Of a DNA stretch of 64,000 nt, positions 32,416-45,727 are shown piece by piece; position 1 is the stretch's first letter; each line of letters starts with the position of its first letter. The DNA comes from Eustoma russellianum (Eukaryota; Streptophyta; Magnoliopsida; Gentianales; Gentianaceae): NCBI GenBank assembly GCA_036186865.1, contig AP025040.1, forward strand, positions 35,796,397-35,860,396, read 5' to 3'. A program made the translations under genes and the position numbers. Below the pieces are notes generated by a model. It saw only the letters and a program-made list of their open reading frames with translations, was not told the DNA's origin and ran no database searches.

Positions 32416-35058
32416 TGTTACACCCCGTGACTTTTAAGCACGATTTTCAAATACTTAGAGGTCAACCTTAAAAACAACTTAATTAATTTTGTAGGTTATG
32501 AGACTTAGTCACCTAAAACATAGAAGAATAAGAAAGAAGGGTTCAAGATAGAATTAAAGGTAATTAATAGAAATTACCTAAAAGGTCCCTACTAGGAGAT
32601 AGGGGGAGTTATAGGAAGTTAGTATAACTCCCCATCTCACCATAAGGGGACGTTTTCCACACCAAAGAGGAGAGGGAAAACCGCCTAGAGAAAAAGAGAG
32701 AGAGGAGAAAAGGAGAGGAAGAAGAAGAAGAGAGGAAGGAAAGGAAGGAAAAGGCCATTCTAGGATCAATATTTATCAAGGTTCTGCAGTAAATCCGTAA
32801 GGTTAACTAGAAATCAAGGCAAGTAATCTTTCTATACGCTTTACGTAAATTTTGATACTTAAGGCCCTATGTTCTTACAAAGAGAAAACATGAATCACAC
32901 ATTAGTATTCTTGTCTTGTTTATCATACATGCTTTGTTATATGTAAGTCTTGTTGCTAATTGTGTAAAGTCTTGTTCTTTGGGCCATATTTCTGAAATAG
33001 TTGTGCAGTAATTGTTGTTAGTCAACCATGCCCATGAGAGTATATATGTTGATGTGTTTCTTGTCTTGCTCTACTCTTGTGTTGATTGTATACACTTAGA
33101 TGTTGAGAGTAAGTGTAGGAAATTGAGGGATGAGTGATGACATTGTTGTAGTCTTGTTGGTTGGGTATTGTTGATGATACCTCTTGAAGGTGGTGAATGA
33201 TTGAGGATTTAGAGTGGATCTTGTTAGACATTCACTAAGCATCAATTCATGATTAAATGTATGTTAAGTATGATGAATCTAGTTGTTAAGATGGATCTTT
33301 AAGTGTTGAACCTGGAAGGGTTGAAGAAGGAAGGAGTTGGGTGGAAGTTACTGCAGAGAAACTGCAGTTTGGCATCGTCAGAACACTTCGAACGCCTACA
33401 TGAGGCGCTTCAAGTCACATTAGGCGCCTAATGTAGCGTTCCATGTGTCCTGGAACTTTCCCGTACAGAAAAACTGCAGTTTAAAACTGTCCGAACACTT
33501 CGAACACCTACTTGAAGCGCTTCATGTCACATTAGGCGCTTCATGTAGGCGTTCAATGTCTACGGAACATCCCCGAACACTTCGAACACCTAGTATAGGC
33601 GCTTGAAGTCACTATAGGCGCTTCATGTAGCGTTCCAACTGTACTGGAAGCCTTTTTGACCCTTTAAGCGCCCTATGTAAGTGTAGTAACTTTATACACT
33701 TCTTTTGAACATAAAATGCAAGGGTATTTGAGGTATATTTGAGGTGTAGATGGTAAGTTTGATTAAGTAAGCATAAGATTGAATTCTAGTGAATAAGTGA
33801 GACAAATGGACTTGGTAAAACACGTTTAGGGAGTGTTTGAGGTGCAAGACCATATCCTTGATAGACAAGATGTATGTGTGAGTGTGCTACATGTTGATAT
33901 GAAGCTATCTGTGCATCCTGCATCATGACATGGGCACTTGCATTTGATTTGAGATATGTTTTGCAAAAGAACAAGAAAGGTAAAGTTTGCGAAAGACAAA
34001 ATGGCTGCTGGTTGATCATAGGGTATAAAAGTCACGTCTGCGAAAGCAGGGTATAAAGAGCATGATCTGTGAATCAACAGCAGGGTATAAAGTATGTTAT
34101 GGGGCCGTGGACCTATCAGCACGGAAAATGAAGTATTTTATGGGGCCGTGGACCTATCAGCACGGATATATGATATATGTAATGGGGCCGTGGACCTTTC
34201 ATCACGGATATATGATATATGTAATGGGGCCGTGGACCTTTCAGCACGGGGTATAAAGTTATGATGACTGTGGACTGATCACCCACAGGGTATAAAGTTC
34301 TGCTACGCGAAGAATATGATATGTAAAGTGATGAAATGTTTGTGAAATGACATGCATGACATGTTTATGAAAGAAGGCATATGCATGGGTGTTGTGTGTG
34401 ATTTTAAAGAAGTACATGCATCATGATACACGAAGCATAAGACTTGACATGCAAGAAACGTGGTTAGTCTATGACTTGCTTATGTGATTCGTTGTTTTAA
34501 TTCATGTTGGTTCTCGTAACTGTGTTCATATATTTGCTTTATCTGTTTTGAGTAATTCTTATTAAGATGCTATTTGTTAACCCGAGCACCTTATTTTTGG
34601 GCAATGTTTTATACACTGGTGACTCGACGTGTGTGATTCCGTAGGGTGTATAGACGGGTTACTTGCTGGCGAAGTTTTCGCTAAGAACAATCATTCTGTC
34701 TCCTTTTCAGGTGAGCCTGATTATGAGTTGATATTTATCGAAGACGACGGCGAGTGGGCTCAATGGGATGATGGACAAGGGAATAGATAGATGCTGGACT
34801 ATTTTGTTTGAGTTTGAAACTCATTGTTATTATGTTGTTCTAAAACTTATGTCGGCTAGATGAACAAACAGTTTTATTTCCGCTGTAGTTTTCTGGTTGT
34901 AATATTGACAACGAAGGTTTAGATTTTATGACGTTTCCGCTGGTTTTAACTTACATTATGAAGGATGTATGCTTGATCTGCTTAACGCTTCGTAGTTCTC
35001 ATAGTAGGCTACGGCGGGTGCACTGGTTCCGATAACAGTATCGGGCTGGGGCGCTACA
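32416..35058 (+). repeat. TekA2 5' LTR
   Basis: 2,643 bp, TGTTACACC...GCGCTACA. Contains the GA-rich tract (about 32670-32760), the inverted-repeat cassette (33350-33650, with ACATTAGGCGCCTAATGT at 33417-33434) and the hairpin array (34004-34297). Confidence 0.97.
34004..34297 (+). promoter_or_regulatory. Hairpin + GGTATAAAG array (TekA2 5' LTR)
   Basis: Four CCGTG/CACGG units, one fewer than TekA1, plus CTGC-GAAA-GCAG, CTGT/ACAG and CTGTGG/CCACAG stems, the last three followed by GGTATAAAG. The first unit has lost its stem (gatcatag). The 3' LTR copy is at 41569-41862. Confidence 0.6.
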
Positions 35059-35060
35059 GG

Positions 35061-35072
35061 TGGTATCAGAGA
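35061..35072 (+). other. Primer-binding site of TekA2
   Basis: TGGTATCAGAGA, 2 nt after the LTR, tRNA-Met type. Confidence 0.93.
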
Positions 35073-35340
35073 CTAGGCTTCAGATCTATTTCGGAAACTT
35101 AAGTTCATGATCTTTTAGACACTTAAGCTAGGATTCTCCTTTAAGGTTGATCCTTAGTTATAAGTACTAATCTCTTAGTGGTTAAGTATGATATGGGTTG
35201 GGTGTGTGCGAGCGCGTCTTATTATCTAACTTTGTATTAATAGTTGTATTACACACCTCACCTATTAGTACGCATTCGAGCCTTCAGTAACCTTTTTGTA
35301 TTTACTGAATGCTAATGAAATGTTAACCTTTCAGCGAAAT

Positions 35341-36415
35341 ATGCCTCCAAGAAGAGATAACACAGGCAACTCTGGCAATGGACAGGAGAACCAGCCACCA
35401 CAAGTGGTTTTACCCCAAGTACTTACTGATGCGCTGACGGTCATTGCACAAGGGTATGTGCAGCAGCATCAGCCTCCGCCTCCACCACCGCCACAGCATA
35501 ACATCAGGTTCTTTTATGGAGAGATGAGGAAGATGAGGGTGCCGAAGTTCGGTGGATGTACGGATCCTGAAGAGGCTCAGCATTGGTTGGCTGAGGTTGA
35601 GAAATGTTTCCGGCTGGTGCAAGTTCCGAATGAGATAAAAGTTGAGGTGGCCACACACCTTTTAAGTGGCAAGGCTGGTGAATGGTGGGAAGGAATGGTG
35701 TTGAGAATGACCCCACCAATCTCATGGACACAGTTTTGTGATGTTTTCCTGAAATACTACGTACCGGAGACGGCGATCTTGGACAAGATATGGGCGTTTG
35801 ACAGACTGGAGCAAGGAAGGATGACAGTGTCGGAGTATGCCGATCGTTTTCATGCCCTGGGTAAGTTTGCCCCTGCGATTATGTCTGATAATCGTCTTAA
35901 GATGACGAAGTTTGAGAGGGGCTTGGACTCGAGGATACAATCGGCGATAGTGAATGCGGGGATGAAAACTTATGAGGATATGCTAGATGCGTGTTACCGT
36001 GTTGAGAGTGATTTTCGCCGAGTGGCGGCAAGAGCAGCTAGCGCAGGAGGGTCTGATAGAGGCAAGAGACCAAGGGAGGATGTGAGAGTTGGTGGAAGAC
36101 CCGGACGTTGGGTCAAGATTCCGAAGAGAGGGCCAGTTGGGAATTTTCAGAGACTGCCACCCCAGAATCAAGTAGCTCAGCAGGCTATAGGAGTTTGCCC
36201 ACATTGCGGCAGGAACCATGTTGGAGAGTGTAGGAAAGTGGCTGGGGCATGTTTTCGATGTGGTCAAGTGGGCCATATAATTAGAGATTGCCCGGAGATG
36301 AAGAAAAATAATCCTGGAGAGGCGGCTCAGCAGCCGAGAGCGAAGCCTAGAGCAAATGCCCGTGTACATCTCATGACGGATACGGATGTGCAGGAGGCTA
36401 CCGACGTAGTAGCAG
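35341..36415 (+). CDS. gag: TekA2 gag (exon 1)
   Basis: 1,075 nt, exactly the length of the TekA1 exon, and open throughout. Starts MPPRRD. Gag domain about residues 65-170. Zinc knuckles CPHC...H...C near residue 286 and CFRCGQVGHIIRDC near 304. Differs from TekA1 by scattered substitutions, several conservative. Followed by an 83-nt putative intron whose donor context (GCAG/GTACC) is the same as in TekA1. Confidence 0.93.
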
Positions 36416-36498
36416 GTACCATTTAAACTAAGTTTAAATATTTAATGAATTGAGTATTATGTGCTTAATCTTCCGTGTATAACTTGATATGGCTTTAG
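36416..36498 (+). other. Putative intron 1 of TekA2
   Basis: 83 nt, GTACCATT...GGCTTTAG. One base shorter than in TekA1. The gag and protease ORFs are therefore in different frames here but the same frame in TekA1, and removal of the intron joins them in frame in both. Confidence 0.82.
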
Positions 36499-38019
36499 GT
36501 GCGATTTTAGTAAATAAGGTACCTGCCAACGTGCTCTTTGATAGCGGCGTAAGCCACTCCTTCGTAGCAAAGAGATTCACTAAACACCTGAGTAGTCTGC
36601 CTGAGTGGTCAGAAACTCCGTATCGTGTTCAAGCGGCCGGAGATCAAATTATGGTTTCGTATCATCGGTACCGGGATTGTGAACTTGAGTTTGAAGGACA
36701 AACATTCCCTGCCACACTGATCCCTATTCAGATGTATGACTTTGATGTCATATTAGGAATGGACTGGTTAGCCAAGAATCACGCTAATATTGATTGTCGG
36801 TTGAAGCAAGTGACAATCAAGAATGCTAGGATGGAGGAGGTAATATTTCAAGGAGATGCGGAACGAAAGAAGATACCCAAAAAGGTGTACGTGTCGGTTG
36901 CACAAGCGCGCAAGGCATTAAGGAAAGGTGCTGAGGGATTTCTAGTGTATGCTATGGACGTTACTCAGGAGGTACCGTCTATTGAGCAAATTCCAGTGAT
37001 CAATGAATTCCTTGATGTGTTTCCGGAAGATTTACCAGGAGTACCACCCCCGAGGGAAGTTGAGTTCGAGATCAACTTGATTCCAGGGACAGAACCTATT
37101 TCTAAGGCTCCTTATAGAATGGCTCCGGCAGAACTGAGAGAGTTGAAGGAGCAACTGCAGGAGTTATTGGACAAGAAGTTCATCCGCCCTAGTGTATCGC
37201 CTTGGGGAGCACCTGTTTTGTTTGTAAAGAAGAAGGATGGTAGCATGAGGCTTTGTATCGATTATAGAGAGTTGAATAAAGTTACCATCAAGAATAAGTA
37301 TCCCCTTCCACGAATTGAGGATTTGTTTGATCAACTCAAGGGCGCCAAGATTTTCTCTAAAATTGATCTTCGATCAGGATATCATCAGTTGCGAGTGAAG
37401 GCCGAGGACATTGCAAAGACAGCTTTCCGCACAAGGTATGGCCACTATGAATTTTTAGTGATGCCATTTGGATTGACAAATGCCCCTGCGGCTTTTATGG
37501 ATCTTATGAATACCGTCTTTCGAGAACAGTTGGATAAGTTTGTAGTGGTATTCATAGATGATATTCTTGTGTACTCTCCTGACGAGCAAACTCACACTGA
37601 GCATTTGAGAACCGTACTAGGCATTTTGAGGCAGAAACAACTTTATGCAAAGTTTAGCAAGTGTGAGTTTTGGTTAAGAAGTGTGGCTTTCTTGGGTCAT
37701 GTGATATCAGAAGAGGGGATTGCTGTTGACCCGAAGAAGGTGGAAGCCATAACTGAATGGCCTAGACCTACCAATGTCACCGAAGTGCGAAGTTTCTTGG
37801 GTCTAGCAGGTTATTACAGGAAATTTGTTGAGGGATTCTCGAGAATTGCCGTACCTCTTAGCCGCCTTACTCAAAAGAAGTCCAAGTTTGAGTGGATGGC
37901 GGAATGCGAGCAAAGTTTCACGGAGCTTAAGAAGAGATTAACGACAGCTCCAGTATTGGCTCAACCCTCTGGAACGGATGGATTTGTGATTTATAGTGAT
38001 GCGTCAAAGAACGGGTTAG
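36499..38019 (+). CDS. pol: TekA2 pol exon 2: protease and reverse transcriptase
   Basis: 1,521 nt, open, collinear with TekA1 exon 2. The protease motif reads LFDSGVSHSF, with Val where the usual D-S/T-G-A/S/T pattern has a small residue, which may weaken it. RT has KKDGSMRLCIDYRELN and FIDD. It ends after YSDASKNGLG at the donor. The RT half is almost identical to TekA1, including about 255 consecutive bases without a difference (TekA1 6525-6779). Confidence 0.92.
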
Positions 38020-38089
38020 GTACGTAAATTATAGTATAAGGTTATGATCTTGTATACCCATTAAGTTTAGACTAACACTTTGTTTGTAG
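38020..38089 (+). other. Putative intron 2 of TekA2
   Basis: 70 nt, AG/GTACGTAAAT...GACTAACAC...TTTGTAG/GT, differing from TekA1 at two or so bases. It separates the first catalytic Asp of RNase H from the rest. Confidence 0.88.
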
Positions 38090-39935
38090 GTTGTGTTTTA
38101 ATGCAAAACGAACGAGTCATCGCATATGCCTCAAGACAGCTAAAGCCTTATGAGCAAAACTATCCCACACATGATCTTGAACTTGCCGCGGTTGTGTTCG
38201 CCTTGAAGATCTGGCGGCATTATTTGTATGGAGAGAAGTGCGCGGTATTCACGGATCACAAGAGTCTAAAATATTTGTTCTCTCAGAAGGAGTTGAATAT
38301 GAGGCAGCGGAGGTGGTTGGAGTTGCTAAAAGACTACGACCTAACTATTCATTATCACCCGGGAAAGGCTAACAAGGTAGCCGACGCCTTAAGTAGAAAG
38401 TCCAGCCATGCACGACAATCACCATTGGAAAGAGAGATGGAGGAATTTGGTTTGGAGTTGGTGGAATCCACGGTGAACGTCCTGACAGCATTGACCATCA
38501 CACCGAGTTTGATTGATAGGATAAAGGAGGCTCAGAAGAAAGATAAGGCTTTAAGTGAGATAATGGAAAGGGTGAAACACAGTCAAGTTGAAGGATTTCA
38601 GATCAAAGGAGATGGGAGCTTATGGTTTAAGGAAAGATTATGTGTCCCGGATGTTGACGAACTTAGGAAAGAAGTTTTGCAAGAAGCTCATAATTCGATG
38701 TTATCAATACACCCCGGTAGCACCAAGATGTATAGAGATCTCAAGCGTTACTATTGGTGGTCTGGGATGAAAAGACATATTGCGGAATTCATGGAGAGGT
38801 GTTTGATGTGTCAACAAGTCAAGGCGGAACACCAACGGCCCGGTGGATTGTTGATGCCGTTGGAGATTCCCGAATGGAAATGGGAACATGTCACAATGGA
38901 TTTTGTAGCGGGTTTACCAAAGACAAGAAGTGGATGTGACATGATTTGGGTTATCGTGGATCGTTAACAAAGTCTGCCCATTTCCTACCCGTTTCAAGTG
39001 AAGCACCTCTTGACAAGTTAGTGAGTTTATATATGGACAGTATTGTGAGCTTACATGGTGTCCCAGTAAGTATAGTATCCGACCGAGATTCACGGTTCAC
39101 ATCTAAGTTTTGGACAGCATTCCAAGAAGCCATGGGTACGGAATTAAGGTTGAGTACGGCGTATCATCCCCAAACTGATGGACAGTCCGAGCGGACAATT
39201 CAAACCTTGGAAGATATGCTAAGAGCTTGCGTGCTGGATTTTAAAGGGAGTTGGGACGGAATGGTAAAGCTGATGGAGTTCTCTTATAACAATAGTTACC
39301 ACAGCGCAATTGATATGGCTCCTTTTGAGGCTTTGTATGGAAGGAAATGTAGGTCTCCGATTTATTGGGACGAAGTGGGCGTGAGGACCATTACTGGACC
39401 TGAGCTATTAGAGAAAACGTTAGAGAAGGTGAAGGTCATTTGGGAAAGACTTAAGACGGCTCAGGACCGTAGCAAGAGTTGGGCAGATTCCAAACGACGA
39501 CCATTGGATCTTGATGTGGGTGATAAAGTTTATTTGAAGGTATCACCTACGAAGGGCGTCATGAGGTTTGGAGTAAAAGGCAAGCTAAGCCCTCGTTTCA
39601 TTGGTCCCTATGAAATACTGGAGAAGGTAGGCGCCTTGGCATATAGGTTGGCATTACCTCCGGTGTTGGCGCAAGTTCACAATGTATTCCACGTATCACA
39701 ATTAAGAAAGTACGTGGCGGATCCAAGTCATGTACTTGAAGCTCAACCTTTGGAACTCAAGGACGATGTTACATATGAGGAAGTACCCGTGAAAATTGTA
39801 GACCGAAAGGATCAAGTGTTGAGGAAGCGAGTGATCCCTTATGTAAAGGTTCAATGGAGCAATCACACGGAACGTGAAGCCACTTGGGAGCTCGAAGAAC
39901 AAATGCGGGAGAAGTATCCTCAGCTCGTTGACTAA
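38090..39935 (+). pseudogene. pol: TekA2 pol exon 3 with integrase frameshift
   Basis: RNase H, integrase and chromodomain as in TekA1, but 1,846 nt instead of 1,847. One T is missing in the codons for DRLTKS (38962-38965: gatcgttaac against gatcgtttaac), producing TAA at 38965-38967 within the integrase core, after TMDFV. The second frame continues 38970-39935 without further breaks, including SDRDSRF, GQSERT and the full chromodomain. The integrase zinc finger is intact here (SIHPGST). A single lesion in so young a copy should be checked against reads. Confidence 0.9.
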
Positions 39936-39967
39936 GGTACGTAAGTTTCGAGGACGAAACTTTTTGT

Positions 39968-39980
39968 AAGGGGGGTGGAA
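39968..39980 (+). other. Polypurine tract of TekA2
   Basis: AAGGGGGGTGGAA directly before the 3' LTR. The preceding hairpin AAGTTTCGAGGACGAAACTT is at 39943-39962. Confidence 0.93.
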
Positions 39981-42623
39981 TGTTACACCCCGTGACTTTT
40001 AAGCACGATTTTCAAATACTTAGAGGTCAACCTTAAAAACAACTTAATTAATTTTGTAGGTTATGAGACTTAGTCACCTAAAACATAGAAGAATAAGAAA
40101 GAAGGGTTCAAGATAGAATTAAAGGTAATTAATAGAAATTACCTAAAAGGTCCCTACTAGGAGATAGGGGGAGTTATAGGAAGTTAGTATAACTCCCCAT
40201 CTCACCATAAGGGGACGTTTTCCACACCAAAGAGGAGAGGGAAAACCGCCTAGAGAAAAAGAGAGAGAGGAGAAAAGGAGAGGAAGAAGAAGAAGAGAGG
40301 AAGGAAAGGAAGGAAAAGGCCATTCTAGGATCAATATTTATCAAGGTTCTGCAGTAAATCCGTAAGGTTAACTAGAAATCAAGGCAAGTAATCTTTCTAT
40401 ACGCTTTACGTAAATTTTGATACTTAAGGCCCTATGTTCTTACAAAGAGAAAACATGAATCACACATTAGTATTCTTGTCTTGTTTATCATACATGCTTT
40501 GTTATATGTAAGTCTTGTTGCTAATTGTGTAAAGTCTTGTTCTTTGGGCCATATTTCTGAAATAGTTGTGCAGTAATTGTTGTTAGTCAACCATGCCCAT
40601 GAGAGTATATATGTTGATGTGTTTCTTGTCTTGCTCTACTCTTGTGTTGATTGTATACACTTAGATGTTGAGAGTAAGTGCAGGAAATTGAGGGATGAGT
40701 GATGACATTGTTGTAGTCTTGTTGGTTGGGTATTGTTGATGATAACTCTTGAAGGTGGTGAATGATTGAGGATTTAGAGTGGATCTTGTTAGACATTCAC
40801 TAAGCATCAATTCATGATTAGATGTATGTTAAGTATGATGAATCTAGTTGTTAAGATGGATCTTTAAGTGTTGAACCTGGAAGGGTTGAAGAAGGAAGGA
40901 GTTGGGTGGAAGTTACTGCAGAGAAACTGCAGTTTGGCATCGTCAGAACACTTCGAACGCCTACATGAGGCGCTTCAAGTCACATTAGGCGCCTAATGTA
41001 GCGTTCCATGTGTCCTGGAACTTTCCCGTACAGAAAAACTGCAGTTTAAAACTGTCCGAACACTTCGAACACCTACTTGAAGCGCTTCATGTCACATTAG
41101 GCGCTTCATGTAGGCGTTCAATGTCTACGGAACATCCCCGAACACTTCGAACACCTAGTATAGGCGCTTGAAGTCACTATAGGCGCTTCATGTAGCGTTC
41201 CAACTGTACTGGAAGCCTTTTTGACCCTTTAAGCGCCCTATGTAAGTGTAGTAACTTTATACACTTCTTTTGAACATAAAATGCAAGGGTATTTGAGGTA
41301 TATTTGAGGTGTAGATGGTAAGTTTGATTAAGTAAGCATAAGATTGAATTCTAGTGAATAAGTGAGACAAATGGACTTGGTAAAACACGTTTAGGGAGTG
41401 TTTGAGGTGCAAGACCATATCCTTGATAGACAAGATGTATGTGTGAGTGTGCTACATGTTGATATGAAGCTATCTGTGCATCCTGCATCATGACATGGGC
41501 ACTTGCATTTGATTTGAGATATGTTTTGCAAAAGAACAAGAAAGGTAAAGTTTGCGAAAGACAAAATGGCTGCTGGTTGATCATAGGGTATAAAAGTCAC
41601 GTCTGCGAAAGCAGGGTATAAAGAGCATGATCTGTGAATCAACAGCAGGGTATAAAGTATGTTATGGGGCCGTGGACCTATCAGCACGGAAAATGAAGTA
41701 TTTTATGGGGCCGTGGACCTATCAGCACGGATATATGATATATGTAATGGGGCCGTGGACCTTTCATCACGGATATATGATATATGTAATGGGGCCGTGG
41801 ACCTTTCAGCACGGGGTATAAAGTTATGATGACTGTGGACTGATCACCCACAGGGTATAAAGTTCTGCTACGCGAAGAATATGATATGTAAAGTGATGAA
41901 ATGTTTGTGAAATGACATGCATGACATGTTTATGAAAGAAGGCATATGCATGGGTGTTGTGTGTGATTTTAAAGAAGTACATGCATCATGATACACGAAG
42001 CATAAGACTTGACATGCAAGAAACGTGGTTAGTCTATGACTTGCTTATGTGATTCGTTGTTTTAATTCATGTTGGTTCTCGTAACTGTGTTCATATATTT
42101 GCTTTATCTGTTTTGAGTAATTCTTATTAAGATGCTATTTGTTAACCCGAGCACCTTATTTTTGGGCAATGTTTTATACACTGGTGACTCGACATGTGTG
42201 ATTCCGTAGGGTGTATAGACGGGTTACTTGCTGGCGAAGTTTTCGCTAAGAACAATCATTCTGTCTCCTTTTCAGGTGAGCCTGATTATGAGTTGATATT
42301 TATCGAAGACGACGGCGAGTGGGCTCAATGGGATGATGGACAAGGGAATAGATAGATGCTGGACTATTTTGTTTGAGTTTGAAACTCATTGTTATTATGT
42401 TGTTCTAAAACTTATGTCGGCTAGATGAACAAACAGTTTTATTTCCGCTGTAGTTTTCTGGTTGTAATATTGACAACGAAGGTTTAGATTTTATGACGTT
42501 TCCGCTGGTTTTAACTTACATTATGAAGGATGTATACTTGATCTGCTTAACGCTTCGTAGTTCTCATAGTAGGCTACGGCGGGTGCACTGGTTCCGATAA
42601 CAGTATCGGGCTGGGGCGCTACA
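39981..42623 (+). repeat. TekA2 3' LTR
   Basis: 2,643 bp, same length as the 5' LTR and five differences seen. Carries the inverted-repeat cassette (about 40915-41215) and hairpin array (41569-41862). Followed by the TSD TACTC. Confidence 0.97.
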
Positions 42624-42889
42624 TACTCTCCCCCTTAACATATGCTCCGAGCCAATTGAACACCAATTGAAACTTATACCAATTGAATCAATTGAAAAAT
42701 CAAACTCAACTTATTGTTCGAACTTAGAATTATGACTTAAAATCTAAAATCATATTCCTATTCTATCTCCTCCTTTATTTTGCGAATCATACAATAGATA
42801 GAACTACGCAATAGTATTGTAGGTCATCATATCTAACTTTGCTCGTAAGTTTTCAAATGTGGCGTGACTAAGGGGTTTAGTAAAAATAT

Positions 42890-43290
42890 CAGCAACCTTT
42901 TATCAGTTCTTACATGGTTTATGACTATATCCTCATTCTGAACATGGTCACGAAGGAAATGGTATTTAACTTCAATGTGTTTGGCCTTAGAATGAAGTAC
43001 CGGATTCTAAGAAAGATTGATCACACTTGTTCTGTTGTAGAAAATTGGAATGTTATTCATATTAATGCCAAAATCACTAGGCTGTTGATTAAACCAAAGT
43101 ATTTGGATAGTGCATAAACTTAAGGCTATGTACTTTGCTTCGGTGGTTGAGAGAGCTACATTAGCTTGTTTCTTAGAAAACCAAGAGATTAAGTTGGTTC
43201 CTATGAATTGACACATACTGCTAGTGAATCTTCTATCTAATTTGCAACCACCATAATCCGCATCACTATAAGCATATAATTCCAACTTAG
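42890..43290 (-). pseudogene. CopS RNase H
   Basis: The minus-strand frame 43285-43007 reads LYAYSDADYGGCKLDRRFTSSMCQF ... STTEAKYIAL, the characteristic Ty1/copia RNase H with the first Asp and the Glu visible. Past the stop the C-terminal HIEVKYHFLRDHV motif continues to about 42900. TekA2 inserted about 270 bp further on, before the PPT. Confidence 0.85.
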
Positions 43291-44280
43291 CGTTTCTATC
43301 GTATCAAAGTCCTAAATGAGGTGTATGTTTAATACATCTAAATATCTTTTTCATCGCATTGTAATGTGATACTTTAGGACAAGACTGAAACCTAGACACA
43401 CACACACACATTAAACATTATATCAGGTCTAGATGCGGTTAAATATAACAGTGATCCAATCATAGACCTACATAGTGTGTCATCAAAAGATTTTCCATTT
43501 TTATCCTTGTTACACTTCAAATCCAAACTTCTTAATCATATCATTAACATACTTAAGTTGGCTAATATGGATTCCATGAGGGGTTTGTTTGATTTACAGT
43601 CCTAGGAGAAAAAATTCAATTCTCCTACCATTGACATTTCAAATTTTGACTTCATACATTTTTCGAAGTCCTTTACTAGGGTAGGGTTGGTTGAACCAAA
43701 TATGATGTCATCTACATATACTTGAACTATTAATAAGTCATTATCTTTTCTTCTTAGGAATAATGTATTGTCTATGGTCCCCCTTTGATAATTATTTGTA
43801 ATAAGAAAGTTTTAAAATCTATCTTGTTTCAAACCATATAAAGCTTTCTTAAGCTTGTATACATGGTTAGTATTCTTTGGATCTTCGAATCCAGGGAGTT
43901 GATTGACAAATACCTCTTCTAGGATGTATCCATTCAAGAACGCACTCTTGACATCCATTTGGAAGAGTTTAATGTTTCTTAGACTTGCAATAGCAAGCAA
44001 CAACCTAATGTCTTCTAGTCATGCAACGGTGCAAAAGTTTCTTCATAATAAATTCCTTCTTGTTGACTAGAACCTTGTACGGCTAGCCTAGCCTTATTTC
44101 TTGTAATATTTTCTTGTTCATCCATTTTATTCCTAAATACCCATTTTGTACCTAATATGGATTTATCTTTGGGTTTAGGCACTAACCCACACATTATTTC
44201 GGGTAAATTAGTTTAACACTCCATGCATGGCACCTATCTATGATAGATCCCCTGAGGCTTCCTTAACATTCTTAGGTTCT
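43291..44280 (-). pseudogene. CopS reverse transcriptase
   Basis: The minus-strand frame 44003-43812 has FQMDVKSAFLNGYILEEVFVNQ and YKLKKALYGLKQ, typical copia RT. The catalytic YVDD is at 43718-43707. FEMSMVGEL follows near 43650. Several stops and frame changes break it, and a CA repeat near 43394-43410 lies in the decayed RT-RNase H linker. Confidence 0.83.
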
Positions 44281-45027
44281 ACATGTGAAATAAAGACATC
44301 CTTTCAGCTTGACTTATGTTTCTACGTGTTCTAACTCCATCACTCGGATTCACAATAATCAATTCCTTAGGGTGTTTATGTTTATCTTTTATATGCCACC
44401 AATTCCCAGGTTGACTAGGTTCACCTTCATCTTGTTCAAATGTTTCATTTGTGTGAACATTATCATATAGAATCAGAACATCTTGTAAATTAGATGAATT
44501 ATCTTCCAATTGCAACAGTTTTTGATTTTTTCACCTAAGGATTCATGCATGTCTTGTTCAGGGAGATAAGGTTCTAGATAATCATGTAAAGGCTCAAGTA
44601 ATAAGTCATCATCATCAAACATATTTTCAACATTATTTTCTTGTTTATGTTGAGTTTCATCACTCGTTTCAAGACACATATTCTCATTAAACTTTACATA
44701 TATAGATTCAATTATCTTTCTAGGTGCAGGATTATAGCACCTATATGCTCTTGAGTTAGCTGAATAACCAACAAATATGCATTCAATAGACTTTTGTTCA
44801 AATTTTCCTCTAGGCTATCCTTAGTGTTCAGTACAAAACACTTACATCCAAAAACTCTAAGATAATTTCTTTCTAATTTACCTTAGGTTGTCTATTGTTT
44901 AATAACTCGTAAGGTGTTTTATTTAATTTCTTTCTAATTGAAAGCCTATTTGTTACATAATAAGTACAACTAACAGCTTCAGCCCATAAGTATCTAGGTA
45001 CTTTGTTTTCACATAACATAGTCCTAG
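44281..45027 (-). pseudogene. CopS integrase C-terminus and INT-RT linker
   Basis: Minus-strand pieces (SCTYYVTNRLSIRKKLNKTPYEL near 44980-44890, then an acidic linker 44679-44473 and 44515-44279 ending GVRTRRNISQAERMS) match the usual copia order after the integrase core. Broken by many stops. Confidence 0.7.
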
Positions 45028-45561
45028 CTATTTCTTGAGTTGTTCTATTTTTACGTTCAACAACTCATTGAGTTGTGATATTCTTTGTAGTGAGACTTCA
45101 TGTTTTATACCATGTAATTCACAAAACTTAATTACATCTTTGTTTTTAAATTCTCCACCTCTACCATCCCTAATTCTTTTAACATTCTCTTCATAAAGAT
45201 TTTCAAGTTGCTTAATAAGATTTTTGATTGCTAATGGAGCATCGTCTTTGTGTGTTAAGAACAATGTCCATGTGTATCGTGAGTAATCATCTACTATGAC
45301 ACACAAATTATAGTGTCCACCTAGACTTCTTGTCCTACTTGGACCAAATAAGTATAAGTGAAGCAATTCTAGTACATGACTAGCACTCACTTCATGTTTT
45401 GGTTTCGTTGTTTCTTTTATGTGTTTTCCTTTAATACATGTTTCACACATTTGAAAAGTATCTAAGTCTAACTTAGGTATTCCTCTAATTAGATTCTTTT
45501 TAGATGACTTTTCTATGGTTGAAATTCCTATATGGCCAAGTAATCTATGCCATAAGTTCAC
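45028..45561 (-). pseudogene. CopS GAG-pre-integrase and integrase core
   Basis: The 177-codon open stretch starts LWHRLLGHIG and includes the zinc-finger MCETCIKGK, then VIVDDYSRYTW and IRDGRGGEFKN. The first catalytic Asp (normally DLFGP) is replaced (LYLFGP), and the expected Glu region reads LNVKIEQ, so the D-D-E triad is lost. Part of the broken pol on the minus strand. Confidence 0.85.
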
Positions 45562-45727
45562 ATTTAAGTCATGTGATACTAAACACTAATCGTGGCATCT
45601 AACATGTTATTTAATGATAATGTATAAATATTACCATCCCTATTTCCTTTTAACCCAATTCTCCTTTTTCATTTGTTATATCAAAAGAATCAGGGAGAAA
45701 AGAAACATGATATTTGGAATCTATAAG

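Larger units (their letters stand above)
32416..42623 (+). mobile_element. TekA2: very young Tekay element nested in CopS
   Basis: 10,208 bp with the perfect TSD TACTC (32411-32415, 42624-42628), two 2,643-bp LTRs with five differences found by eye (33116/40681, 33180/40745, 33256/40821, 34629/42194, 34971/42536), PBS, gag-pol with the same two introns as TekA1, and a PPT. It belongs to the same family as TekA1, but its LTR is about 115 bp shorter. Despite its youth it has a 1-nt integrase deletion and a DSGV protease motif, so it was probably mobilised with help or broken very recently, unless the deletion is an assembly error. Confidence 0.97.

Noticed and set aside
32578..32769. ORFs over GA-rich tracts (32578-32769, 40143-40334)
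   Set aside because: Low-complexity purine tract of the Tekay LTR read in reverse. Composition alone gives the open frame.
43394..43410. CA dinucleotide run
   Set aside because: Short microsatellite in a decayed copia RT-RNase H linker, without further significance.
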